Assembly (NCBI GenBank): GCA_044352985.1
Contig: JBILCU010000002.1
Coordinates: 62,001 to 126,000 of the forward strand
Source: JADJDM01 sp044352985
Lineage (GTDB): Bacteria > Bacteroidota > Bacteroidia > B-17B0 > Aurantibacillaceae
Reading direction: 5' to 3'
DNA: 64,000 nt
Part shown: positions 55,779-64,000 of the stretch, piece after piece
How the letters are laid out: the number at the start of each line of letters is the position of its first letter
Position numbering within the stretch: the stretch's first letter is position 1
The notes under the pieces: generated by a model
What the model was told of the DNA's origin: nothing
What the model saw: only the letters and a program-made list of their open reading frames with translations
Database searches by the model: none
Translations under genes and position numbers: made by a program

Positions 55779-55971
55779 CTTCTCTCGACCCTATAAAATG
55801 TTTTTTCATTTGCTGAGCTTAGGCGAAGCCAATTTTATGAAAAAATTAATTTCAACAGCACCCTTCGAGAACCTATGGGGAGAATAAGCTTTATTGGCTT
55901 AATTACTAAAGGGGTTCACTTAATAGATGACGTATATAGCCTAAACCATCCCTATTTTTTCGTCAATTAAC
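55779..55971. other. 193 bases without a gene, containing a repeat-like motif
   Basis: No frame is convincing. CTGAGCTTAGGCGAAG at 55813-55828 resembles the core CTGAGCTTGTCGAAG of the element in the trpE-trpG gap. This may be the deletion scar that removed the rest of the ATPase gene. Confidence 0.4.
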
Positions 55972-56163
55972 CTACTTTTTATCTTCATTATTACTTGATT
56001 TTTGCGGTTCAAACTTCCCGGTTTTTTTATTATAACCATAAGGGCAATGTTTACATCCACTTTTACAACAGTACCCTCGTTTTAAATGGTATTTTTCAGT
56101 AAATACAATGTAACCTTCCGGACTAGTATAAAAATCTTCGGGATCAAGTTGTTTATTAAACAT
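55972..56163 (-). CDS. DUF5522 small cysteine-rich protein
   Basis: The 63-residue protein contains GYIVFTEKYHLKRGYCC followed by SGCKHCPYGY, the DUF5522 signature. Cys32, Cys33, Cys37 and Cys40 could bind a metal such as zinc. There is no signal peptide, so it is cytoplasmic, and the C-terminus is a Lys/Ser/Asn-rich tail. The function of the family is unknown. It is divergent from the small lipoprotein gene, 53 bases apart, and the two starts share one intergenic region. Confidence 0.88.
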   Translation of the reverse strand: MFNKQLDPEDFYTSPEGYIVFTEKYHLKRGYCCKSGCKHCPYGYNKKTGKFEPQKSSNNEDKK

Positions 56164-56216
56164 GTTTAAAAATCTTGTTGTAAATTTAGGTATTGAAAAA
56201 CGAAAAATACTTCTTC

Positions 56217-56354
56217 ATGAAAATTAAATTTATCCGTTTCCTAAGTATAATTTTACTTATATCCATTTTAGCTTCAAGTATCAGTTCATGTGCAAAACGT
56301 GATTGCAGAGGTAGGAAAAAAACTGCAAAAACGAGCATGGGCGGTTGGCTATAA
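56217..56354 (+). CDS. tiny lipoprotein, 45 residues
   Basis: The ATG at 56217 opens a 45-residue frame with a basic start, a hydrophobic stretch (FLSIILLISILASSI) and a lipobox with Cys25 in SISSCAKRDC. The mature peptide is only 21 residues, very basic, and ends MGGWL. I recall similar tiny Bacteroidota proteins with a CRGRKK-type core and a MGGWL or MGTWL end, so it is probably a conserved family rather than chance. It ends 5 bases before the DCC oxidoreductase gene and is likely cotranscribed. Function unknown. Confidence 0.7.
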   Translation: MKIKFIRFLSIILLISILASSISSCAKRDCRGRKKTAKTSMGGWL

Positions 56355-56359
56355 TTTAA

Positions 56360-56770
56360 ATGGAACATTCAATTCAGAAAACAATTATATTTTTTGATGC
56401 TGAATGCATCTTATGTAATTCTTCTGTTGCATTTATTTTAAAACAAGAAAAAAATAAAACCATCACGTTTTGTTCCTTACAATCCGATATTGGAAAACAA
56501 AAAACTAATGCATTTTTAAACAACAAAGCTTTACCTAATAGTTTAATTTTTTTGAATAACGGAAAGGTATTTACAAAATCAGATGCTGTTTTACATATAT
56601 GTAAATACCTGAAAGGTCTTTTTCCTGTTTTATTCTGTTTCATAATTATACCTGCTTTTTTAAGAAACTTAATCTATGATTGGGTTGCAAAAAACAGATA
56701 CAACTGGTTTGGTAAACAAAACGAATGTATATTACCAAATTCATCAAATAAAGATCGCTTTATTCTTTGA
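56360..56770 (+). CDS. DCC-family (DUF393) thiol oxidoreductase-like protein
   Basis: The 136-residue protein starts HSIQKTIIFFDAECILCNSSV. The DxxCxxC motif (Asp13, Cys16, Cys19) is intact, although Ala14 replaces the usual Gly. FCSLQSDIGK, SLIFLNNGKVFTKSDAVL and RNLIYDWVAKNRYNWFG are family positions. DCC proteins have a thioredoxin-like fold, and their substrates are mostly unknown. There is no signal peptide; a hydrophobic stretch near residues 90-108 may touch the membrane. It follows the tiny lipoprotein by 5 bases. Confidence 0.88.
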   Translation: MEHSIQKTIIFFDAECILCNSSVAFILKQEKNKTITFCSLQSDIGKQKTNAFLNNKALPNSLIFLNNGKVFTKSDAVLHICKYLKGLFPVLFCFIIIPAFLRNLIYDWVAKNRYNWFGKQNECILPNSSNKDRFIL

Positions 56771-56833
56771 TTTTATTTTTTGATGAGCGGTATCAGTTCA
56801 ATCAAAATCAAAACATTAACTTAACATCCAATT

Positions 56834-59800
56834 TTGAAATTCATTTTTTACATATTACTATTTTGTTTTTCGCTTACAAGCGCACAAGAGTATACTGCGC
56901 CAATCGCTAAAAAAATTTCAAATCAACTCATCATTCATAATGATACCTTAAGCGATAATTATTTCTGGATGCGCGATAAAAAAAGTGCAGAAGTAATTAA
57001 TCATTTGTATTCCGAAAATACATACGCAGATAATATTATGAAAGAATCTACATTTCTGCAAAAAGTGCTTTACGAAGAATTTAAAAACAGAAGGAAGGAA
57101 AATTTTATTACTCGACCTAATAAACGAAAAGGTTACTGGTATTATTCTAAATTTGAGAAAGGAAAAGATTATCCGATTATTTGCAGAAAAAAAGATACGG
57201 TAAATGCAACTGAAACAGTTATACTGAATGTAAATAAATTGGCTGAAGAGCAACCATACATTAATGTAAGTGGTTTTTCAATCAGTCCAAATCAATCGTT
57301 GCTTTATTATGGAATTGACAAAAACGGTGGAAGAGTTAAAACGTATTACCTGAAAAATATTAATAAAGACACCACTTATGAAGCAGAGAAAATTGAAAAT
57401 GTAATGAATATGGTTTGGGCAAATGATAACAAAACCATTTATTACACCAAGCCCGAAGCAAATACATTAAGGCAGTATCGTGTATATCGTCACGTTATTG
57501 GAGCGCCAACAAATTCAGATAGTTTAATATTTGAAGAAACCGATAAAACCTTTGAGCTGAACTTATCTCGTTCCACTTCCGAAAACTATATTTTTATTTC
57601 AAGTTCAAAAACAAAAAGCAATGAAACCTGGTATTTTTCAGCTGATGGCAAATCCTCTACTCCAACTTTATTTTTAAAACGTGCTCCAAATTTTCTTTAC
57701 TCTGTAGATCATCTAGAAGGAAATGAATTCGTCGTTTATTCTAATTACAAAGCCATCAACGGAAGAATTGATTACACTTCAATTCAACAAAATAATCCAG
57801 ATAAATGGAAATCCATTATTCCATACAGAGAAAATGTATTGATTGAAAATTATCAGTTTATTAAAGATTATTTGATATTAAGCGAAAAAGAAAATGCCCA
57901 GAATAGAATTGTCATCATCAATCGTAAAACAAATGAATCAAAAATTTATCCTTCTAAATTAGATTACAATTCCATCAGTTTTTCTATTCCTGATTTTAAT
58001 TACACTAAATCAGACACATTGGAAATTTCTAATTCAAACATGATTAGTCCGGAAAAAACAGTTCGTTACTCTTTGAAATCCGGAGATGAAATTACAGTTG
58101 AAGAGGATACCATCCTTGGAAATTTTAATTCCACTGACTATGAAACAAAACGTATTTACGCAAACGCAAGAGATGGAAAATTAGTTCCGATTACCATTGC
58201 CTACAAAAAAGGAATGATATTGAATGGCAAAAACCCTTGTTTGCTTTATGCTTATGGTTCCTACGGAATTGCGAGCACAACAAATTTTAATTCTTCCATT
58301 ATCAGTTATTTAAACAGAGGCTTTGTTTATGCTATTGCTCACATTAGAGGTGGAAATGACCTGGGCAATCAATGGTACGAGGATGGAAAACTATCGCGTA
58401 AAAAAAATACCTTTTACGATTTTATAGATTGCGCAGATTACCTCATAAAACAAAATTATACCTCGTCAGATAAACTAGCTATCAACGGTGGAAGTGCCGG
58501 AGGATTGTTGATGGGTGCAGTTACAAACATGCGTCCTGATTTATTTAAATGTGTTGTAGCAGAAGTACCTTTTGTGGATGTTGTAAATACCATGTTGGAT
58601 GAAACCTTGCCACTTACCACTTTTGAATTTGAAGAATGGGGAAATCCTAAAGTAAAAGAGGATTACAATTACATTAAAACCTATTCGCCTTACGACAATG
58701 TAAGCAAACAAAATTATCCAAACATGCTTGTGATAGCAGGTTACAACGATTCACAAGTTGCGTATTGGGAACCGGCAAAATGGGTGGCAAAACTTCGTGA
58801 ATTAAAAACGGATTCCAACACACTTATTTTCAAAACCAATATGGACGCCGGTCACGGTGGTGCTTCTGGTCGTTACAACGCATTTAAGGACGAAGCATTT
58901 AAAATGGCATTCATCATGAAAAGTTTAGTAGTAAAAGAAGAATACATTACCATTAAAGGTAAAGTTATTGATGAATACAATGCCGAACTTCCATTTGTAA
59001 ATATTTACATTGATGGCACATCTACCGGTACCACAGCCAATGCAGATGGAGAATTTGTTTTGACTTTAAAAGAATCAAAAGACATCGTACTTACTTTTCA
59101 AACATTGGGATATAAAACACATCACGAAAAAATTGATATGAATACTGCCGTATCTGAACTGAAAGTAAAAATGAAATCAGAAAACATACAGATACAAGAA
59201 GTAGTAATAAAAGCCAAATCAAAAGATCCTGCTTATGCAATAATAAAAGAAGCAATTAAAAAACGTAAGGAAAACTTGGAAAACATTCAATCTTATTCGG
59301 CGGATGTTTACATCAAAGCCAATGTAAAAATGTTACAGATACCAAAAAAACTTCCTTTCTTCATTAACAAAAAAGATTTTCCTGATTCATCCGATTTGGG
59401 AATTATTTATTTGTCCGAATCAGTTGCTAAATATTACTTCCAACGACCGGATAAAAAGAAAGAGCAAATGATTGCTTCAAGAGTTGCAGGTACTAAAACA
59501 GGTTTTAGTTGGAATCGTGTGGAAGATGTTTTCATTAATTTTTATGAGCAATCCATTTCAATTGGCTTTTACTCTGAACGTCCTTTTATTTCGCCTATTG
59601 GTAATGGTGCACTATTAAATTATAAGTATAACTATTTGGGAACGTTTTACGATAACAACAAACCCGTTCATAAAATAAAAGTTATGCCCCGCAGAAAAGG
59701 TGATCCTTTGTTTAATGGAGAAATTTACATCAGCGAAGAAAATTATCAAATTTATTCCTGCGATTTTTATGTAACCAAAGATGCGCAGATAGAGTTTGCT

Positions 59801-61387
59801 GATACCGTGCACATGAAACAGGAAATGGTTCGTGTGAATGATTCCATTTTTATGCCCATGCAAATGCAAGTGTTTAGTAATTTTAAATTGTTTGGTTTTG
59901 CAGCAAAAGATTTTAATTCTGCCTCTATTTCAAATTATACTTTAAATAAACCTTTTCCTAAAAAGTTTTTTGGAAACGAAGTTTTCCGAATTGAAGAAGA
60001 AGCAAATAAGAAAGATACTATGTACTGGACCGGTATGCGGCCATCCATTTTAAGTGAGGAAGAAAGTAAACACTACAATAAAAGCGACAGCATTTTACAG
60101 AAAAAAGAAACAAAAGAATACAAGGATTCTGTTTCAAAAGCCGAGCGCAAACCTGGTTTTGGAATTGAAGGTTTTAGAATGACAAACCGCGAAACCGGAT
60201 TGACCATACGAACAAATAGTTTGCTTGATATATTTGAGTATAATACTATTGAAGGCATTCGTGGTCGTTTAAATTTTTATTACGACAAAAGAGATAGAGA
60301 AACACGAGTTATCAAAAACCTTAATGCTTTTATTCGTTACGGATTTGACAGCAAGGAATGGTTTAGTGGAGGTCAATATTATTACCGTTTCAATCCTAAA
60401 AAGGGGCAAAGTTTTAGAATTAAAGCAGGAAAGTTTATAACTCAGTATAACTCTCACGAGCCCATTTCAGATTTATTAAATACAAATTACACGTTATTCA
60501 ATAAAGAAAACTTTCAAAAGCTATATGCTAAAACAGGAATTTCTGTTACCTACAATCACGAATTAGTAAACGGACTTTTCTCAAACTTCAATGTTCAGTT
60601 TCATCAACGTAGTGCATTAGTGAATAAGAGTTTTTATTATTGGTTTGGAAAAGAAGACAAACACTTTACTTCTAACGACCCGCTAAACCCAATTCAATAC
60701 AATGAAAAACCGGCATTTGAAAAACATCAGATTGCGCATGTGCAAATTGGATTAAAATGGATTCCCTTTGCCAAGTACGAAACCTATCCTACATTTAAAC
60801 GAATGCTGGATACCAAATGGCCCGAACTATCTTTCTTTTATAAAAAAGGAATTGGCATGGGTAACTTAAAAGTTAATTATGATCAATTAGAAGCAGGTAT
60901 TGGAAAAGACCTTGAGTTACGTGCATTTGGTAAATTTTCGTTTGATGTAATGGCCGGTATATTTATGAATAATGAAAACATGAATTTTATTGATTACAAA
61001 CATTTCAGCGGAAACCAAACTCTATTTTTAATGAATAGGGAAAACTCCGATGTTCCAGGAATCAGTACAAGAACAAACATGACGGAGTTTCACGGATTAA
61101 GTTATTATGATTACAGCACAAATGATCGTTACTTAGAAATTCATGCCTCACATAATTTTAGAGGATTTTTTATTGGAAAAATTCCATTGTTGCGCAAAAC
61201 AAAAATTTATGAAGTAGCTGGGATTAATGCACTTTACACACCAGGTAAAAATTACATGGAAGCATTTGTAGGTGCTGATAAATTATTAAAGTTTTTCCGA
61301 TTTGATGTGGGCACGTCTTTTCAAAATACAGCAAGCAAAAAACTAGATTTGTTTTACCGCTTTGGATTTAGGTTGAGTTTCTTTTAG
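56834..61387 (+). CDS. fusion of S9A oligopeptidase (PtrB-like) and DUF5686 outer-membrane protein
   Basis: One uninterrupted 1517-codon frame starts with TTG and a signal peptide ending LTSAQ at residue 18. Residues 20 to about 700 form a full prolyl-oligopeptidase of the oligopeptidase B type: beta-propeller, GSYGIAST, AHIRGGNDLGNQWYEDG, then the triad Ser554 (GGSAGG), Asp639 (YNDSQV) and His674 (GHGGASGRY). Residues about 703-785 are a CarboxypepD_reg-like domain (KGKVIDEYNAELPFVNIYIDG). The rest, to an aromatic C-terminus (RLSFF), is DUF5686, predicted to be an outer-membrane beta-barrel. The second half has no signal peptide of its own. The two parts are normally separate proteins. Confidence 0.88.
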   Translation: MKFIFYILLFCFSLTSAQEYTAPIAKKISNQLIIHNDTLSDNYFWMRDKKSAEVINHLYSENTYADNIMKESTFLQKVLYEEFKNRRKENFITRPNKRKGYWYYSKFEKGKDYPIICRKKDTVNATETVILNVNKLAEEQPYINVSGFSISPNQSLLYYGIDKNGGRVKTYYLKNINKDTTYEAEKIENVMNMVWANDNKTIYYTKPEANTLRQYRVYRHVIGAPTNSDSLIFEETDKTFELNLSRSTSENYIFISSSKTKSNETWYFSADGKSSTPTLFLKRAPNFLYSVDHLEGNEFVVYSNYKAINGRIDYTSIQQNNPDKWKSIIPYRENVLIENYQFIKDYLILSEKENAQNRIVIINRKTNESKIYPSKLDYNSISFSIPDFNYTKSDTLEISNSNMISPEKTVRYSLKSGDEITVEEDTILGNFNSTDYETKRIYANARDGKLVPITIAYKKGMILNGKNPCLLYAYGSYGIASTTNFNSSIISYLNRGFVYAIAHIRGGNDLGNQWYEDGKLSRKKNTFYDFIDCADYLIKQNYTSSDKLAINGGSAGGLLMGAVTNMRPDLFKCVVAEVPFVDVVNTMLDETLPLTTFEFEEWGNPKVKEDYNYIKTYSPYDNVSKQNYPNMLVIAGYNDSQVAYWEPAKWVAKLRELKTDSNTLIFKTNMDAGHGGASGRYNAFKDEAFKMAFIMKSLVVKEEYITIKGKVIDEYNAELPFVNIYIDGTSTGTTANADGEFVLTLKESKDIVLTFQTLGYKTHHEKIDMNTAVSELKVKMKSENIQIQEVVIKAKSKDPAYAIIKEAIKKRKENLENIQSYSADVYIKANVKMLQIPKKLPFFINKKDFPDSSDLGIIYLSESVAKYYFQRPDKKKEQMIASRVAGTKTGFSWNRVEDVFINFYEQSISIGFYSERPFISPIGNGALLNYKYNYLGTFYDNNKPVHKIKVMPRRKGDPLFNGEIYISEENYQIYSCDFYVTKDAQIEFADTVHMKQEMVRVNDSIFMPMQMQVFSNFKLFGFAAKDFNSASISNYTLNKPFPKKFFGNEVFRIEEEANKKDTMYWTGMRPSILSEEESKHYNKSDSILQKKETKEYKDSVSKAERKPGFGIEGFRMTNRETGLTIRTNSLLDIFEYNTIEGIRGRLNFYYDKRDRETRVIKNLNAFIRYGFDSKEWFSGGQYYYRFNPKKGQSFRIKAGKFITQYNSHEPISDLLNTNYTLFNKENFQKLYAKTGISVTYNHELVNGLFSNFNVQFHQRSALVNKSFYYWFGKEDKHFTSNDPLNPIQYNEKPAFEKHQIAHVQIGLKWIPFAKYETYPTFKRMLDTKWPELSFFYKKGIGMGNLKVNYDQLEAGIGKDLELRAFGKFSFDVMAGIFMNNENMNFIDYKHFSGNQTLFLMNRENSDVPGISTRTNMTEFHGLSYYDYSTNDRYLEIHASHNFRGFFIGKIPLLRKTKIYEVAGINALYTPGKNYMEAFVGADKLLKFFRFDVGTSFQNTASKKLDLFYRFGFRLSFF

Positions 61388-61410
61388 AATAATATATTTA
61401 CGTACTTTAA

Positions 61411-63318
61411 TTACTTCCTACAAAATAACATTTTACTCTCATTTATTTCTAAAACATGTTGTTCAATTAACTGATTAATTAGATCAATCACAACACTTTT
61501 CTCGTATCTGTAAAATACACTTATTAAATCTTGAATACTCAATGGTTTTTGCAAAATCATATTTACGATTTGCGTATTCAAATCATTTAAAACAGATGAA
61601 CGATCTGATTTTTTTCTTTCCAAGCACACATCACAATTACCACAATCATACACGTTTTTTTCGTCAAAATAAATAAGTAATTGTCTGTTACGGCAGGAAT
61701 TATTTTCGTTAACGTATTTAATTACAGAATGAGCTCTTTTTAATGCAATTTCTTTCAGCATTCTGTAATTCTCAGGTTTAAACTCAAGCTGTTTTGCATC
61801 AATTCTATTGTAGGTAAAAATAAGTTTTGGTAATTGCGATTTTGGGATGTATTCTAAAACATCCATTTTATGTAAACGTTTCAACTGCTCATCTACTTCA
61901 TCTTTACCAATCATTAATTTTTTCGCTAGCTGATATTCATTTATGAAAACATGATGATCAAACAAACCACCATAATTACGAAGTAATGATTTTATGATTC
62001 GTTCAAATTTTGGGTATTTAATCTCAAAATTATACAAGTCATTTTTATTCATTAGTAACATCAATTTTGAAGGCTCATAAGAATGATCTTGATAAGAAAG
62101 ATAATTTTCTTTTTCTAAAAATCGAATAGAGTTAAAAACACTTAAGGCATTTAAATGATAATTTGCGCAAATTGCCTCCAAGTCAAAATCCACAGATAAA
62201 CCAATACCAGAACCTATAGCAATTTGATAATAGTTAGCGATGGCTTGATAGGTTTGTTTTATTTCATCAATTGGCGGGAAAGATTTTTCGGTATTCTCCA
62301 ATAATTGCCGGGCATCATTTTGCTGAAATAATAAAACAGCATATGCTACCTTTCCGTCTCTTCCTCCTCTTCCTGCTTCCTGAAAATAAGCCTCCAAACT
62401 ATCGGGTAAATCAAGATGTACAACAAAACGTACATCAGGTTTATCTATACCCATACCAAATGCATTGGTTGCAACAATGATTCTTGTTTTTCCTGAAATC
62501 CAGTTGTTTTGTTTATGATGCCTTTCATCTGAAGTTAATCCTGCATGATAATAATCTGCAGTAAATTCATTTTGATTAAGCAGATAAGAAATTTCAACCG
62601 TTTTTTTACGATTACGAACATAAACAACGCCTGTGCCATTTATTTTTTTACAAATGGATAATAATCGGTTAATCTTATCTTCTTCTTGTTGAACAATGTA
62701 ATGCAGATTTTTTCTTTCAAATGACGATTTAAATACTGCTGCATTTTTAAAAATTAATTTTTGTTGTATGTCTTCTATTACTTGATTTGTAGCACTTGCT
62801 GTAAGCGCTATGATAGGAACTTTAGGTAAAAGCTCTCTTACTCGGGCAATTTTTAAATAACTTGGTCTGAAATCATATCCCCATTGAGAAATGCAATGTG
62901 ATTCATCAACGGCAATCATTCCAATATTTAATTCATGTATGTTTTTAAGAAAAATATCTGTTTGTAATCGTTCGGGAGATAAGTACAAAAATTTATAGTT
63001 TTCGTTAATACACATACCAAAAGCAACACGAATTTCGTTCCAACTCATGGCAGAAGTAATTGCCATTGCTTTAATTCCTTTTTTCTTTAAGTTTTGTACC
63101 TGATCGTTCATTAAAGCGATTAAAGGCGAAACAACCAAACACAAACCATCATTTGCCATCCCAGGTACCTGAAAGCATATTGATTTGCCGCCGCCTGTTG
63201 GCAATAAAGCAAGTGTATCTCTATTTTTTAAAACAGATTGAATAATAGCTTCCTGTCCGGGACGAAATGAAGAGTGTCCCCAGTATTTTTTAAGTATTTC
63301 ATGAATTGTGGCGTTCAT
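61411..63318 (-). CDS. recQ: RecQ-type ATP-dependent DNA helicase
   Basis: The 635-residue protein has motif 0 and I (FRPGQEAI, TGGGKS at residues 41-46), the DESH box at 138-141, LTASATNQV, and motifs IV-VI including GFGMGIDKPDVRFV-like AFGMGIDKPDVRFVVH and QEAGRGGRDG. A RecQ zinc-binding segment follows (CRNRQLLIYF to CGNCDVC). No HRDC domain is visible; the C-terminus is a short winged-helix-like segment. RecQ unwinds 3'-tailed DNA during recombination repair. Bacteroidota often have this short form besides a longer RecQ. It is convergent with the fusion gene and lies beside a nuclease gene. Confidence 0.95.
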   Translation of the reverse strand: MNATIHEILKKYWGHSSFRPGQEAIIQSVLKNRDTLALLPTGGGKSICFQVPGMANDGLCLVVSPLIALMNDQVQNLKKKGIKAMAITSAMSWNEIRVAFGMCINENYKFLYLSPERLQTDIFLKNIHELNIGMIAVDESHCISQWGYDFRPSYLKIARVRELLPKVPIIALTASATNQVIEDIQQKLIFKNAAVFKSSFERKNLHYIVQQEEDKINRLLSICKKINGTGVVYVRNRKKTVEISYLLNQNEFTADYYHAGLTSDERHHKQNNWISGKTRIIVATNAFGMGIDKPDVRFVVHLDLPDSLEAYFQEAGRGGRDGKVAYAVLLFQQNDARQLLENTEKSFPPIDEIKQTYQAIANYYQIAIGSGIGLSVDFDLEAICANYHLNALSVFNSIRFLEKENYLSYQDHSYEPSKLMLLMNKNDLYNFEIKYPKFERIIKSLLRNYGGLFDHHVFINEYQLAKKLMIGKDEVDEQLKRLHKMDVLEYIPKSQLPKLIFTYNRIDAKQLEFKPENYRMLKEIALKRAHSVIKYVNENNSCRNRQLLIYFDEKNVYDCGNCDVCLERKKSDRSSVLNDLNTQIVNMILQKPLSIQDLISVFYRYEKSVVIDLINQLIEQHVLEINESKMLFCRK

Positions 63319-63507
63319 AAATTAGGATGAATTTTGGTGTTAACAAAAATTGACAACATCAAATTTCCAACATAGTACGAATTTACAAAAAAGGTCAGAA
63401 GTGTAATGATGCTCTTTTAATCAATTAATAGAAATAGCTTTAAAAATAGTTGGATTTGACTAAGTTAAATGGTTTACAGATTTAATGCTTTCAATAGCTA
63501 ATAAAAT
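63319..63507. other. 189-base gap between the nuclease gene and recQ
   Basis: No gene, terminator or clear promoter box is seen in this AT-rich gap. Confidence 0.4.
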
Positions 63508-64000
63508 TCAAATTGTTATAACTTCTATAGGATTGATATAAACCAAATGTTTATTTACTTGTTTATATCCCAATTCATATAAAGACAACGCATATTCTTC
63601 CAACTGCTTTTCGTGGGATTCTGTTTTTTTACCAGTTTTAAAATCAACAATATCAATGCAATCATTTTCAATTATTATTCTATCTGGCCTCAAAACTTTT
63701 CCAGAGGAAGACAAGATTTCTGTTTCGTTGTATTTGGTTTGATTTTTAATGAAAAACTTCCTTACATCACTGTGAGAAATCAATTGTTCAATTTGATTTT
63801 TAATTTCATTGACGTCTTCTTGTTTTATTAATCCTTCAAGTAACGCATTACCAATAACGGATAATAAATCATCGCTGCTATTTATTTTAGAAAGTAGCTG
63901 ATGGATTAAAATTCCACTCTCAATTTTCTCTTTTGTTTCTGTACTTTGAAAAAAATCATTTGATTTTTTAATTTCAATTGCTCGGTTCCAATTCCCTAAA
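63508..64000 (-). CDS. AddA/RecB-like exonuclease, C-terminal part
   Basis: The frame is open to the right window edge, and its stop is at 63508. The 163 visible residues run from LGNWNRAIEIKK through SGILIHQLLSKI to a PD-(D/E)XK nuclease core: LRPDRIIIENDCIDIVDFKTGKK has the catalytic Asp, Asp and Lys, and HEKQLEEYALSLYELGY follows. This is the C-terminal nuclease domain seen in UvrD/REP helicase-nucleases such as AddA and RecB. The helicase part would lie outside the window. It would work in double-strand-break resection. Confidence 0.85.
   Translation of the reverse strand, partial: LGNWNRAIEIKKSNDFFQSTETKEKIESGILIHQLLSKINSSDDLLSVIGNALLEGLIKQEDVNEIKNQIEQLISHSDVRKFFIKNQTKYNETEILSSSGKVLRPDRIIIENDCIDIVDFKTGKKTESHEKQLEEYALSLYELGYKQVNKHLVYINPIEVITI

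Noticed and set aside
1..64000. tRNA, rRNA, CRISPR array, prophage or IS element
   Set aside because: No cloverleaf, rRNA segment, regular repeat-spacer pattern, transposase or phage gene was seen on either strand by reading; a tRNAscan or CRISPR search was not possible.

Overview
The window is AT-rich chromosomal DNA from a member of the Bacteroidota. Supporting this are the type IX secretion protein SprA, a CHU_C-type (type B) T9SS cargo domain, a PorV/PorQ-family protein, a TonB receptor/DUF4249 lipoprotein pair, DUF5686 and DUF5522 proteins, and upstream boxes of the Bacteroidota form TAnnTTTG, sometimes with a TTG about 20 bases before. No rRNA, tRNA, CRISPR array, intact IS element or prophage is visible. 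The sequence does not fix a genus. Many genes start with TTG or GTG.

Layout. 1-7.3 kb: a LuxE-like acyl-protein synthetase cut by the window edge, proC, an NrnA-type DHH phosphoesterase, a T9SS cargo protein, a PTPS/QueD-family enzyme, malic enzyme MaeB and ruvA. 7.3-14.7 kb: sprA. 14.7-18 kb: a YfiR-like protein, a TPR protein and a HAMP-SpoIIE phosphatase, tightly packed. 18-28.9 kb: prfA, topoisomerase IV subunit A, hutH, a TIMP-like membrane protein, an M23/LysM peptidase, a short carB and a TylF-like methyltransferase. 28.9-33.5 kb (minus strand): a serine hydrolase flanked by a copied methyltransferase tail, then the DUF4249/TonB pair. 33.5-36.1 kb: a hairpin-rich stretch without a gene, an Mrr-type restriction enzyme and a PorV/PorQ protein. 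36.2-39.8 kb (minus strand): a secreted protein, a lipoprotein, sucC and the pyruvate dehydrogenase E1 beta gene. 40-44.1 kb: an OmpR-type response regulator, a Dus enzyme, fumarylacetoacetase and a PLP deaminase/desulfhydrase.

44.2-50.9 kb holds a complete tryptophan operon, trpL-trpE-G-D-C-F-B-A. Its leader shows a full attenuation design: a 22-residue peptide with three consecutive Trp codons, a protector pairing, an antiterminator and a strong intrinsic terminator. 51-55.5 kb is a DNA polymerase III alpha subunit with an N-terminal DnaQ-like exonuclease. 55.5-56.8 kb has the remnant of an AAA ATPase gene behind a palindrome, a DUF5522 protein, a 45-residue lipoprotein and a DCC oxidoreductase. 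56.8-61.4 kb encodes an unusual fusion of a complete S9A oligopeptidase to a complete DUF5686 outer-membrane protein. The window ends with recQ and the C-terminus of an AddA/RecB-like nuclease.

Most of the window is core metabolism and information processing. The observations most worth following are the trp attenuator, the oligopeptidase-DUF5686 fusion, the YfiR/TPR/SpoIIE cassette, the palindrome at the TonB receptor start, the hairpin cluster at 33.66-33.80 kb and the duplicated methyltransferase tail around the serine hydrolase.
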